DNA from: Cytospora piceicola
Lineage: Eukaryota; Ascomycota; Sordariomycetes; Diaporthales; Cytosporaceae
DNA length: 64,000 bases
Assembly: GCA_023375675.1 (NCBI GenBank)
Contig: JALQBC010000012.1
Location: 620,001 to 684,000, forward strand
Direction of reading: 5' to 3'
Below, piece by piece: positions 1 to 10,199 of the stretch. Below the pieces are notes generated by a model. It was not told the DNA's origin. It saw only the letters and a list, made by a program, of their open reading frames with translations, and made no database searches. The position numbers were made by a program, and so were the translations under genes. The stretch's first letter is position 1. Each line of letters opens with the position of its first letter.

Positions 1-454
1 GAAACCACCTGTGAAAGCCCACCCCCCCCCCCCCCAAAAAAAACCTCACAGCAATAGGACTACGGTGTAGAAAGGGACAGCCCGATGTATAAGTAGGTTT
101 GCTCCTTGGCTGTCAACAGCTTTCGTCCCTAGGCTCCTAAGGTATTCCGTCAGTCAGTCTGACGTGGAGGTCGTACCAAGTCGCGTTGATGAATGATTTG
201 GACACAAGATGATTTTCGAGTTTTCGAGCCTCTGGTTTGTATATCATCCTCAGTTCCCCAAGCACTTACCTGTGCCTTTCAATACCCATTCCTACCCAGC
301 GCATCATCTTTGCAACATTCCCTTCCCCGCTGCCATCTCATCCTCAGCCGGTTGAGCGCCTGCGAAAGCCCCATCACGACCTCATAGCTTCCTTCAGCCT
401 CCCAAGCCCTACATCCTCCAACAAAACAAAGCCACCCAAAAAACCAACCCAACA
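1..454. other. left-edge non-coding, 5' flank of first gene
   Basis: No gene is seen here. A run of 14 C followed by 8 A occupies 22-43. From about 240 the sequence becomes C- and CT-rich up to the ATG at 455, as is usual for fungal 5' leaders. Confidence 0.5.
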
Positions 455-1474
455 ATGGCTTCCTGTTGCGATCAACCAGCTGCGCGCATCATGTTGATGC
501 CTCGCCCCAGTGATGACTCCTTACTGGAGTGCCCAACGGGCTACCAATACTACAACTGCGCGACGAGCAGGTTCGTAGGCTGCTGCTCCATCGAGCCCTG
601 CGAGCTGCCAGGAGCTTGCCCCCTCCAGAACCAGCCAGGATTCCAGACGTTGCCCGACCCAATGACCTCCATCATCAGCTCTGCGGTACAAGATTCGACG
701 TTCCCTTCAGAATCCACTACCGCCGTCGTCCCAGAAACGGTGACCCCCCAGCCAGCAATTCTTACCACCACAGGCGCCTCTTTCTCAAACCAGTCGCCAC
801 CATCCCCGACCTCATCTGCGGCATATACCTCGGCTCACCCGAACGTCAACCACGCAGGCCTCATAGCAGGCCTCGTCGTCGGCCTCTCGGTGTTCCTGAT
901 CGCCACGGCCGTCCTTCTGTGCAAGCTCTGGCGTCGCCGACAAATCAAAGCCGTCGGGGACGAAGTCCCCTCCACGCTGCTGCGAAATCTGCGCGCAAGG
1001 GCAGCCCGGCCCGCGACCCCAGGGTCATCGGACAGGAACAAGCCAGTGCCACCGGTGCCGACGTCGCTGACCGAGACAGGACTTCTTGACCGGAGTGGCG
1101 ACATCGACAGACGACAGAGCCTCGCTGGCCCCGACACCCTCGCTGGCCCAGACACCCCCACGAGCACGGCTGGGGCCCCCACGCTGAGGCAGCCAAGCAT
1201 CCGCGCAGTCCCGTTCAGCCCCTCCCGGGCGGTCGCGGCGAGCATCTCGTCCCGCAACGATGAGGACGAAGGTGGAGGGACAGGCGCCGTTTCGACGCCG
1301 GGCAGGGCGGCGTCGCCTGAGGACTCGCTGTTCTTCGACAACTCGCCGGGGCGGGTAGGTTCGGAGCTGGGCACGACGTGGGCGGACTCTGAGCCTGAGT
1401 ACGCCGGGCTCTCCGCACCGCCGCGGAGTCGAGATGGTCCCAGGCCTGGGTCGAGGGATAGCCAGGCTGTATAA
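455..1474 (+). CDS. cysteine-rich single-pass membrane protein, hypothetical
   Basis: Single-exon gene of 339 aa. The first 60 residues hold many cysteines, including two CC pairs, with a CPTGYQYYNC-type motif. A Ser/Thr/Pro-rich linker (about 65-130) follows, then one hydrophobic helix (about 134-157) ending in a basic KLWRRR stop-transfer stretch. The remaining ~180 residues are polar and probably disordered. This layout is common among fungal plasma-membrane or cell-wall proteins with a small cysteine-rich outer domain. No classical signal peptide precedes the cysteines, so the helix may act as signal anchor. I do not recognise the family and infer only membrane location. Antisense frames over the GC-rich C-terminal half are open but show no protein features. 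Confidence 0.7.
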   Translation: MASCCDQPAARIMLMPRPSDDSLLECPTGYQYYNCATSRFVGCCSIEPCELPGACPLQNQPGFQTLPDPMTSIISSAVQDSTFPSESTTAVVPETVTPQPAILTTTGASFSNQSPPSPTSSAAYTSAHPNVNHAGLIAGLVVGLSVFLIATAVLLCKLWRRRQIKAVGDEVPSTLLRNLRARAARPATPGSSDRNKPVPPVPTSLTETGLLDRSGDIDRRQSLAGPDTLAGPDTPTSTAGAPTLRQPSIRAVPFSPSRAVAASISSRNDEDEGGGTGAVSTPGRAASPEDSLFFDNSPGRVGSELGTTWADSEPEYAGLSAPPRSRDGPRPGSRDSQAV

Positions 1475-2338
1475 ATTGTCGGTGGGAAAGGTCTGTCATC
1501 TTGATGGTATGGGACAGGAGGCAGATGCGCTCAGGCACACGTGATTTGATCGGCGCGGAAGGCTATCGAACGCCTGGAGTTGAGTTGGAGGATATCGGTT
1601 CTCGACTGTCCGATGGCTCGACGATGAAACTGACCTTCAGTCTGAGAGATGCAGCGACAAAAGGAAGATACCAAAGTGGAATTATGCCGTCTTCAGGGGG
1701 AAAGGGTCGAGATCATTGGCTTGGACCACAACCTTCAACTGTGTCTTGACAATCCGAAAAGGAGCAGGGACGAGGAGAGGAGAGAAGAGAAAAGACATGC
1801 AATGGGATGGAACAGAGAGACACTGCAGTCGTCTTGAGGAGAAAGGTTTTAATCGCATGAGGGCGGCTGATATATGCCGTTTATGTACTGTAATAAAAAT
1901 AGCGCGATCAACCAGAGATCTTTGAGGGTCCATTCTCGTCTCTGAATCCTCACCTCGGGGTATACAACCAAACACACCTGAAAAGAGAAAATAGGAAGTC
2001 AACCACAAAGAGGTTTGTCCACCCTCACCCTTGACGCCGGCCAATGCTTCGAGTTCCTCACCGTATAAAAGCAGAATCCGCTGTCGTTCAGTCTAGCTGC
2101 CTTCTTTTTGCCCTTACCGTGATGCCGTGTCCGTTGCCGTAATTTTTTTTGGTCTTTTGAGTCTTCTAAAAATCCTTTATGCCCGACATCGCTGGCATCC
2201 TCACCTCGCCAGCTTGCTCTTGGCCGGTCATTGCGTTCTCAGTGCCACTTCCAGCCCTTACTTGCCCGCCAACACCATAGCAGGCTGTGAAAGACATGTC
2301 GCATACATCGTCGCAAATCGCCACGCCTCTGTGGGGCT
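1475..2338. other. convergent intergenic region
   Basis: This lies between the membrane-protein gene and the RPB4 gene, which converge on it. It should hold both 3' untranslated regions. Short open frames here have no recognisable features and no supported gene was found. Confidence 0.5.
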
Positions 2339-2899
2339 TCAACCTTGGAGCTTAGCCATCTGGTCAAGCAGCTCCTGGAGGGTGTCGTCGTCGAGCTTGG
2401 CCGCAAGGGACGGGATCAAAGTCTTGGCCTCTTCAGCACTATCGCAGCAAAGCGAACCTGGAATAAATCCGTGTCAGCATGCGCTCCATCGCATAGTTCA
2501 CCCCTCAAACACCAAAGGTTACAGCAGCCCCGGCACAACAAAAGCTCAAACAAGGAGTTCCCAGGGCGTACCGATCTGTGCCCGTTCAAACTTGTTCAGC
2601 TGCTTCTGAGAGCTGAGCAGCCGCTCGACGGCCTCGACGTTCTCCTTCTGCTTGAAGCGCGCGAACGCGTCGAGGTAGTCGACGGTCTGCGCGAGAATCT
2701 CGGTCTCCTGGAAGTTCTTGCGATCGTTGCGCCGCTTCGCGACCAGGGCGTGGATGACGAGGTTGGCCTCAGAGAGGGTCAGGGTGTCGACGCCCTCGAA
2801 CTCGCCGAGCTTGACGTCGTCGGTGGCCTCCTCCTCGCCCGGGGGCGCAGGCTTGGGCCGCGAGGTTTGGTGACGCTTTGGTCGGGCTTGCTGGTCCAT
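2339..2899 (-). CDS. RPB4: RNA polymerase II subunit RPB4
   Basis: Two exons, 2899-2572 and 2457-2339, encode 148 aa. The intron (2571-2458) starts GTACGC and ends CAG, joining AQIG to SLCCDSAEEAKTLIP, the conserved end of Rpb4. The TLSEANLVIHALV helix and the ETEILAQTVDYLDAFARFK segment match the HRDC-like Rpb4 core. Rpb4 pairs with Rpb7 to form the stalk of RNA polymerase II, acting in initiation and in mRNA export and decay. The ATG at 2899 (MDQQARPKRH) gives a short basic tail before the core, as in other filamentous fungi; open frame upstream of it is not family-like. The gene is divergent from TRS23 across about 660 bp. Confidence 0.93.
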
Positions 2900-3561
2900 G
2901 ATGGCGGTGGATCGACGGGGGTGAGGGGCGCGTTGTGAAGAAAGGTAAAGAGGAGGACGGCGCGGCGGGAGGAAGGAGGGCGGAAGTGGGAAAGGAGGGC
3001 GCAGTGACCCTTTCTGGGATGTTGCTTCCAACTTTCGAATTAATCTCGACTCGAGGCAGGCACAATGTGATATTGATTGGATTCGATTGTCGTCGATCCG
3101 TTTTATTGACCCGTCTACTCGTGGGGGAGGCAGGTTGGTCGATGTGTCGAAGGTTAACAGCGCGACGGAAGCAGAAGTTGGGTGTGGGTCCAGGATTTCG
3201 AGCATCAAGAACACTGGGTGTGACTTTTAAGCCACTAGCGCCTATTTACTGGTGTACAAGATTCACGCACTTACCCGCCCCGTGGAAGTATGGCGGTGCG
3301 AATACCACACCTCCTTTCAACTACACTGTGTCTCTTGGCCCGGCCTCACTTCTAAGCATGCTGACCTGATATCCTTGGCCATGATGAGTTGATTGCACTT
3401 CGTTCTTCCTTGATACTTAACAAGCTTCATTCAGTGAAGAAAATAGCCCCTCATTTGACGCCCACGAAGCTGTTATACCCCCCCCCCCCTTCTTTCACTT
3501 GCACATCAATTGCAGCCTCCTCCTTCATAATAAGGGGTCGACCGGGCCCATTCTGCCCACT
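2900..3561. promoter_or_regulatory. divergent promoter region RPB4/TRS23
   Basis: About 660 bp separate the starts of two divergently transcribed housekeeping genes, so both promoters should lie here (inference from orientation). A 12-C tract lies at 3478-3489, close to the TRS23 start. No specific factor site could be assigned. Confidence 0.45.
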
Positions 3562-4137
3562 ATGTAAGGGCTCTTAATGGACATTACTGTTGTTCTATAT
3601 CCAAGCTGACTATTCACAGGACTGTATTCGCTCTCATGATCATCAACAAGGCGGGTGGCCTCATTTTCAACCGAACATTCCAAGAGGGAGGACTCAATCA
3701 GCTCAGCTCAAACGACTACCTGGTCATCGCTGGCACATTTCATGGGTACGGTTCGAGAAGGCGCTCACAGTATGAGATACGTATTGACAATATATGGCAG
3801 AGTACACGCCATCACCTCCCGGCTCAACCCCGTCAAACAGCCTCCTCCACCACTCGCCTCCAACGGCCTGCCCAGCCGGCATGAGCCCGCTTCAGGCCTG
3901 GAGGTCATGGAGACGGAGAACTTCCGCCTCCAGTGCTTCAACACCATGACGGGGACCAAGTTCCTGGTCTTTACGGACACGACACAGGCGAATGTCGATG
4001 TCACCACGAGGAGGGTCTACGAGCTGTACGCGGATTATGTTATGAAGAACCCCTTCTACCAGCTGGAGATGCCTATCAGGTGTGAGATGTTTGAGAGGAA
4101 GTTGAATTCGTATATTCGCGAGATCAACAACCGGTGA
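3562..4137 (+). CDS. TRS23: TRAPP complex subunit Trs23 (TRAPPC4, sybindin-like)
   Basis: Spliced from 3562-3563, 3620-3745 and 3801-4137, giving 154 aa. The first intron (3564-3619, GTAAGG...CTGAC...CAG) falls inside the start codon: AT joins G to make ATG followed by TVFALMIINKAGG. This aligns without gaps with the N-terminus of TRAPPC4 proteins, whose NKAGG motif sits at the same distance from Met. The second intron (3746-3800) restores FHGVHAIT. GLEVMETENFRLQCF, GTKFLVFTD and YELYADYVMKNPFY are hallmarks of the sybindin family. Trs23 is a core longin-type subunit of TRAPP, the GEF for Rab1/Ypt1 in ER-Golgi traffic. No PDZ-like insert is present. If the split start is not used, the in-frame Met at 3635-3637 would delete the first strand. 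Confidence 0.9.
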
Positions 4138-4402
4138 TAGCCGAGGTTGTTGAAGGCCTACATGCATATGAATCGAGGTTGGCGTTACAGGAGTCATCAC
4201 TTTGAGTTGGTCGTGGTATTTAGACAGGCTAGAATAGCTACCCCCTGGATGGCGTTGGTATTCATCATTTATCTAATGGTATGTGCCTAATTATGAAACG
4301 TCAGTGCTGCGGATAACCCATCCTCATTTGCAACGCTCCGGTGGCAATCTACTCGTATCATTCCTTGATCCTCGTGCGGGACGCGAGTGAATGTTCGGTA
4401 GA

Positions 4403-5388
4403 TCAAGAGATGTCCATCTTATCGCCACCCTTGTCCCCGTCCTTCTTCTCATCTTTGGAGCCGCTTCCGCTTCCGCTCCCACTTCCGCTCGGCTCACCAT
4501 TCTTGTCCAAGAGCGGCTTTGACGAATCATCTTCCTCCTTGACAGAGTCCAGCGAAGACTTCTGCGCCGCCTCGGCCTCCTCCCTCGCCTGTCTGTCCCT
4601 TCGGGCCTGCTCCTCCTCCATGGACATGCGCAAAGCCAGCGCCAACTCGGGGTCGTTGTTGGGATCGAACCCAAACTCTCCAAAGTCGCCGCCGCCCTCG
4701 CCGCCAGCCCCCGAGCCACTGGCAGCACCTTCTCCCTGCATTATCGCCGAGCTGACCAGCTGGTCACTGAGCAGGCCGGAGCCCGCGGAGATGGTCACCA
4801 GGTGAGAGCCCTCGCCAGACTTGACAGTCTCGTTGAACTTGCTCAGCTTCTCGTGTGTCTCGCTGCCCTCCAGCTCGCCGAACAGGACGAAGTCGACGGA
4901 CGTGTTGACCTTCTTCAGCTTCTTGGCCAGGTTGGTCAGGCTCTTCTCGGTGTCTTGGACGGGGGAGCAGATGAATGCGACGATGCGTTGTCGTTGTGTC
5001 TTATTTTGGCGATGTTTCAGGGCGAGCTGTTGTAGTTATCCGTTAGGTCAGCTTCTTTGTAGAGACATAGAAGATAACTGAAGGAGAAATGACATACACT
5101 TGCGACCTGGATTCCCGTTGCCAGGTTGGCCTCGCCACCAATCTTCTTCTGTGTCCTGTGCAGACCCTCGAGGATGCGGCCTTGCTCTGTGGTCAACGTG
5201 CTGAGCACCTCAGGTCCCTTGCCACCCATGCTCATAAGGCCGACTGATGACTCCGGGTTGCTTGTCGTGATGGACTGGAAGAGGATGTTGACGGCATCCC
5301 GTTGCGCACCGAAGCGAGTTGGGGCATAGTCTCCGTTGCGACTGCTTTCGCTGTTGTCGACAACGATCATAACTGCTTCGAGAACCAT
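4403..5388 (-). CDS. RPN10: 26S proteasome regulatory subunit Rpn10
   Basis: Two exons (5388-5098 and 5026-4403) encode 304 aa; the intron has a GTATGTC donor and CAG acceptor. The N-terminal VWA domain begins MVLEAVMIVVDNSESSRNGD and contains GLMSMGGKGPEVL and ATGIQVASLALKHR. A ubiquitin-interacting motif lies near residues 222-238, with core ELALALRMSMEEE. A Gly-Ser repeat and an acidic/lysine-rich tail ending KMDIS follow. Rpn10 sits at the base-lid interface of the 19S particle and receives ubiquitylated substrates. Length and domain order are normal for a fungal single-UIM Rpn10. It converges with TRS23, with 265 bp between stops, and diverges from the Borealin-like gene. Confidence 0.95.
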
Positions 5389-5911
5389 CTTGGCTGTTTG
5401 TTCGGCGTGAAAACGACGCCGGGCAGGGAGACTTGGGAGTATAGTTCTTTCAGTAGAGTGTGCTTGCGGTGGTCCTTGGGGAAGTGTGGTCGAGTGTCCA
5501 AGCAGAACAGTGTCGGTAAATGATGCGTGTTGTGGAGTTAGGAGCTGTTGATGGATGAGGTTAAGGGAAGGAAGCTCGCCGTCTCTTTCGTACTGCGTAA
5601 GGCGAGTTCAGCCTGGCTGGCGTCACAAGCCCCGGCAGGCAGGGGGTGCTTGAGCGGACCCACCTCTGTTTTAGTGTACTGTGGTAGCTCGCTTGACCCC
5701 TGCAGCCCGGCCGGTGGTTTCTGGGGGCCTAAGCTCCCGGTCGGTTTGTTTACTCGGGTTCCATTTTCTATCTACAATAACCCTTTAAGTCCACCAAATC
5801 CTCCAATTCGTACCGTGCGACACTGCAATCAACTACTGGCCCGAGCCTTGCAGCATATTGCTTACGATCCAGCAACACATGTGCATATAGATTCTCGATT
5901 CTCATATTACA
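5389..5911. promoter_or_regulatory. divergent promoter RPN10 / Borealin-like gene
   Basis: 523 bp lie between two divergent start codons, so both promoters are expected here. No ORF with protein features and no assignable factor site was found. Confidence 0.4.
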
Positions 5912-7232
5912 ATGTCGCCCCCTAGAGGCATTAAGAGGAAGTCGGACGAGTCCGTGCCGGCGGGCGACCAGATCGACAACACGCAGGACATGACGGAATA
6001 CATCAGTGCAACTAGGACAGGCAGCCCCTCTGTCGCTCAGGAAGGCCCGCGCAAGAGGCAGAGAACGGGCATCACTCTGGGCCAAAAGCAGGCTCTTATT
6101 GATAATCTCCAGCTCGAAAGTACGTTCTTGCCCTTGGCCGAGTAATTGCTCTAAGAGGGAGGATGGCACTAACGCGTCAACAGTTGCCGACCGCGCCCGG
6201 AAACTTCGAGCCCAATACAACCTCCAGGCACAGGGTCTTCGGACACGCATAGAAATACGCGTCAACCGCATTCCCATGGCGTTGAGGAAGGCTAGGATGG
6301 GGGACCTTGCAGACAAGTACAAGAACGGACAACAGCCTCAACAGCCCAAGCCTACCTCTTCGGCATTCTCAACCTCTGTCTCTCTACCACCACCAGTGCC
6401 TGAGAAGGACACCCCCGTGGTACGCCAAACTTCGCAAGCGGCTTCACACACAACAGCGTCATCCAAGTCAGGATCAGGGCGACCGTCCAAGCAAGCAAGG
6501 TACGAAACCCGTCTCTGCTCCCGGGTTCGCACTCACGCTAATGCAGCACTCAGTGATCAAGCTTTGCGTACCAACAAGGAGAATTTGGACAAAGCAATGG
6601 AATCAGAACCGGTCAAGAAGAAGCAGCGAGGCCACCCAGCTCCTGAAGCAGAACCGACCAAGAAATCCAGCGTACTTTCCCCATCTTCCGCCAACGTCCG
6701 TACTCTGCCGCGCACCACACCTAGCGGCAAGTCGCTTATTTCGCGACCAGGTGCAAGCACTGTGGCTGGCTTCTCATCACCAGTGAAGAAGAGCAGCGCG
6801 TCCAACCTCTTCAGTAACTTGGCAGAGAAGGCTCGGTCGACGCGTCCAGGTGCGTCACCACGAAAGCAAACTGCCTCGACTTCGACAACTGCGAGCTCGG
6901 CTGGTGGATCAATAAGGGGGAGGAATGCTGCTACGGCGACGGTCGCAGGCACAGCCAAGGGCGCCTCGACGGCCGAACCCACGCGGAGCGCTAGTATCAT
7001 GTCTGAGTCGAGCGAAGGGAGCATGTCGACAGTCGTGAAGAAGGGGACGGCGAAGAGTGCCAACAGCGCTGCGGATAAGGAGATGGCACCCCCAATGAGC
7101 ACGAAAAAGTCAGTTTTGGGTTCCATCAGGAGAGGTGTGACTGGTGGTGGTGCATCGAAGAAGACCGCCGCCGCAAAAACAGCGGCACCAGCATCGACGG
7201 CTACGGGAAGGGTGTTGAGGAAGAGAGCTTGA
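5912..7232 (+). CDS. Borealin/Nbl1 N-terminal domain protein (chromosomal passenger complex)
   Basis: Exon 1 (5912-6119) joins exon 2 at 6184 across a 64-nt intron with GTACGT donor and CTAACG branch. The join gives NLQLEIADRARKLRAQ, then LRTRIEIRVNRIPMALRK, the conserved helix of the Borealin/Nbl1 N-terminal family. In the chromosomal passenger complex this helix bundles with survivin/Bir1 and INCENP/Sli15 to place Aurora kinase at centromeres and spindle. The rest is basic, Ser/Thr/Ala-rich and probably disordered, ending in a Lys/Arg-rich tail. A possible second intron, 6500-6553 (GTACGA...CAG, 54 nt), is a multiple of three and has no stop. The protein is therefore 400 aa if spliced or 418 aa if retained. 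Function is inferred from the N-terminal domain alone. Confidence 0.82.
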
Positions 7233-7536
7233 GGTTGCTTTGCTGAGGGTTTGGATGATGTCGACTGGAAGAGAGCGGACATGTTTCCACAGCTTGATTG
7301 TCTTGCGGGGAGATGAAATAATGGCGGAAGTGATAGCTCCTTCGGTTTCTGTTGGCTAGCATTGCTTTTGGGGTATCATGGCGTTCTGGTTTGCGGACTG
7401 ATTGTCGGTATATGTTTGCACAGCGAGCATCTTTGCGAAGGAAGGTTCATCCTTTCGTATTAGGGGTATTTGAGTGTTTTACGAAATCATAAGATTTTGC
7501 CTTGGTTGCCAGACCCTCCTAAATTTGACTTCCTGC
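7233..7536. other. convergent 3' region
   Basis: About 300 bp lie between the stops of the Borealin-like gene (+) and TMA22 (-). Both 3' untranslated regions should be here. Nothing else was seen. Confidence 0.4.
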
Positions 7537-8265
7537 TTAACCAGCGGCCTCTTTCTTCTTCTTCTTGTCGTCCACAAACTCGATATTGTCCTCGGGTATC
7601 TGCTTGTACTTCTCCAGCAAGAACTCCTCAATCTCGTCGCTCACATCGCCCTGTACTACGATCTCCTCCCCTCCGGACGGCGTCTTGGTGACGCTGGACC
7701 CGGTGGCGAACTTCTTGCCAAACTCCTTGGACACCTTCTTCAGCTCCAAGTCGAAGGCCTCGAGACCCGACACGGCCGTGACGAACTTGCGCTTGTTGCG
7801 CTCGATGCGCTTGATGATGACGGTGCTGGTGGCACGCTTGTCGGCCTCCTTGGCGGCGGCGGCCTCGGCCTTGGCCGTCTTCTTCAGGGCGTCTTTCTCG
7901 GCGCGCTTCTGGGCGTCCACGGAAAGGTTGGCTGTGGATGCTGCGAGGGCATCTGTAAACGCGGCGAGAGGTTCTGTCAGTCTAGAGCGGAGTGGCGTGA
8001 AGGTTGGGAGAGGAGGACAATCGTACCAGGAGACCATATCCTCTCGTACAGGGCAGGGTGCTTCTTCTCAAGCCATTCCTGGCACTTCTTTACTGTTCCT
8101 CCATATTCGCAGTACTCTGGTGGCAGGGTGCAGACTATTGCGTCTGTGTTAGCTGGCAAGGGAGATGGGCACATGGGTGTTGTGATTGTTGATGGTGAAC
8201 ATACCACCACAATAGAGAACAACCGCAGCTTGCGACTCTGCAGGTGCAGTGTCGACGTCAGCCAT
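7537..8265 (-). CDS. TMA22: translation machinery-associated protein 22 (DENR homolog)
   Basis: Three exons (8265-8205, 8134-8027, 7952-7537) encode 194 aa. Introns begin GTATGT and GTACGA and end TAG and CAG. The N-terminus carries VLYCGVCTLPPEYCEYGG, the conserved cysteine motif of DENR/Tma22. The C-terminal half is an eIF1/SUI1-like domain: STVIIKRIERNKRKFVTAV, GLEAFDLELKKVSKEFGKKFATG, then VQGDVSDEIEEFL. DENR works with MCT-1/Tma20 to recycle 40S subunits after termination and in reinitiation. Length matches fungal orthologs. The opposite strand is open for long stretches here, but that frame has no domain features. Confidence 0.95.
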
Positions 8266-10199
8266 AGCAATAGCAACTCAAATAGATAGGAAGTACGAAT
8301 AAGGTCTCCAATGTTCTATTAGGAGTAGGTCGTGTTGTTGCTAGGCACCTCTTGATGTACAGTATGTATTGATGGCTGCGGGGTTGTTTTTGTATAGCTG
8401 CCCCGCGATGTCCTTTGGGGCAATTGGCCCTTCGGAGGGGCTGGACTTGCGTCACTGCTTTACGAGAGCCACGAGTGTTGCTCAGTGGAAGTAGCAAAAC
8501 ACTCTAAAGCTCACTATGCCCTGGGCAATTAGTGTGGTACATACACTAAGTACACCGTTGTGTTGTACCTGATGCGCTAATGCATCAATTCACCTTTACC
8601 ACCATCTTCCCTTCGGCCGTCGCACCACCATCGAACCTCACACTTCCTTGGCCCTACATAAGCGCCTTCTCTTCCCTGAGCCCCGGGGTACGACTCAGTA
8701 AAGACCCGGCACAGCATGGCCATTTACGGATCATAACCCTTCATTGTTGAGCCAATGTTCCGTCTGGATGGCTTTCGTCTCATGTTCCCCGTGTTCCCCA
8801 GCAAAATTTGAGACACTTGATGCCGGATCACATCTGGCAACCGCCAACAGAAGGAGGCTTGGAACAGTTGCGTAGGGTAGGCTCTCACATACTTGACATG
8901 CTGGCTGATACAAACATACAAGCATCTCATGTCTGCACATACTTGGGTGTATGTGACCGGTTGTACTGGGCTTGTCACCGGCGCGAAGGCATCATGTCGG
9001 CCAAACTCGACACGAATATCATTCACCTTGGATCGCGTCTATCAATCAATGGGGGCCATTCAGTCTTCGAAGATGGCCCCCAAAAGGCCACCTGCAGGGT
9101 TTAGAAGCGTCGTCTTCAACATTCTCGGGCTGAATGTCACTTACGTGCTTATGCGGCACGGTGAGCGGACATCTTATATCTCCAGCCAGGGATATACATA
9201 TTTCAAAGCAGCCAAGCTACAGATCCGGAGCAGGAATTGTCGATTGACTATGGGGATGTCTTGCATTGCGCTCCACTACACCAGCACCTGGGTGGCACGG
9301 CATTGGCGAAGCAACTTAAGCGCCCGGGTTGGCGCGCAGCTCGCGCTGCTTCACGTCATTGGCCAGCCTCCTTCCTGAGAACAGTGTCTCCAATCTCCCA
9401 ATGAGGAAGACAATGACACCGCTCTTGACGCGCGCGAGCCAGTCGTTCGTCATACCGAAAATGAACCCTCCTTCTGTGAGCGCTGATTGGACCCGTTCAG
9501 CTCATTGCAACCCTCCCCGTGCAGTCTTGTCGTCGTGGGTAGCCGGGAGGAACCCAATAACCACCGTATCCACGCCTTCACCCATCGCTTCCTCCTTCTG
9601 CTTGCCACTGGCCCCTTGCACGAGTCTGCATGCTACCATTGAACGCAACAGAGCGGAGAATGCGGCACGAACGCCTCAGCTCGTCCAATGCAGGCCATGT
9701 GCTCCTGCCGACCAAGCAGGTCTAGTCACACCTCCCGGCCCAATTCTGGCCCGCTCGGGCAGACTTGCCATACTCCTCTGCACGCTGTCTGGCTGCTAGC
9801 CGCTCGACGGGAATCCGTGGATTGTCGTGATAGACGGTGAGCCCCGGTAGGTAGTTGGTTGGTAAAAGTTCTCGTTGAATAAAACTAGATTGGTGACCCT
9901 AGTCCTTCAGGGACGGAATTTCCTCTTCTCATTTCCTTTCCACGCGAATACTCGTGCGAGTTCTGAGTTTTGCAAGCATAGATAGCTTTCGCTGTGCGAG
10001 GCATCCTATCGTTTATCGATTTTAGTTTGGGGTCGCTTTTATTTTCATCTTGTGTTGCTTTCCAAAGGCGCAGAGCGTCGCATTGCAGATTCACTGCCTC
10101 AAGACGAGCAAGGTACTTTTCTATATCATATCATATTATACCATATCATGACCAGATTTCCTATTTCTACTACAACTGGAACATAACGGCTTTCGGAAA
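8266..10199. other. 1.9-kb divergent intergenic region
   Basis: This separates TMA22 (-) from the methyltransferase-like gene (+). Several open frames of 100-160 codons exist on the plus strand at 8893-9799. None shows family motifs, a convincing start or splice structure, so I call no gene. The last ~250 bp contain TATCATATCATATTATACCA-type AT repeats shortly upstream of the next ATG. Confidence 0.45.

Noticed and set aside
7474..8289. 271-codon plus-strand frame over TMA22
   Set aside because: It is the mirror of conserved TMA22 exons and crosses their introns; no protein features.
8893..9799. Two overlapping plus-strand frames of about 160 codons
   Set aside because: No family signal or consistent splice sites, and codon use resembles intergenic DNA.
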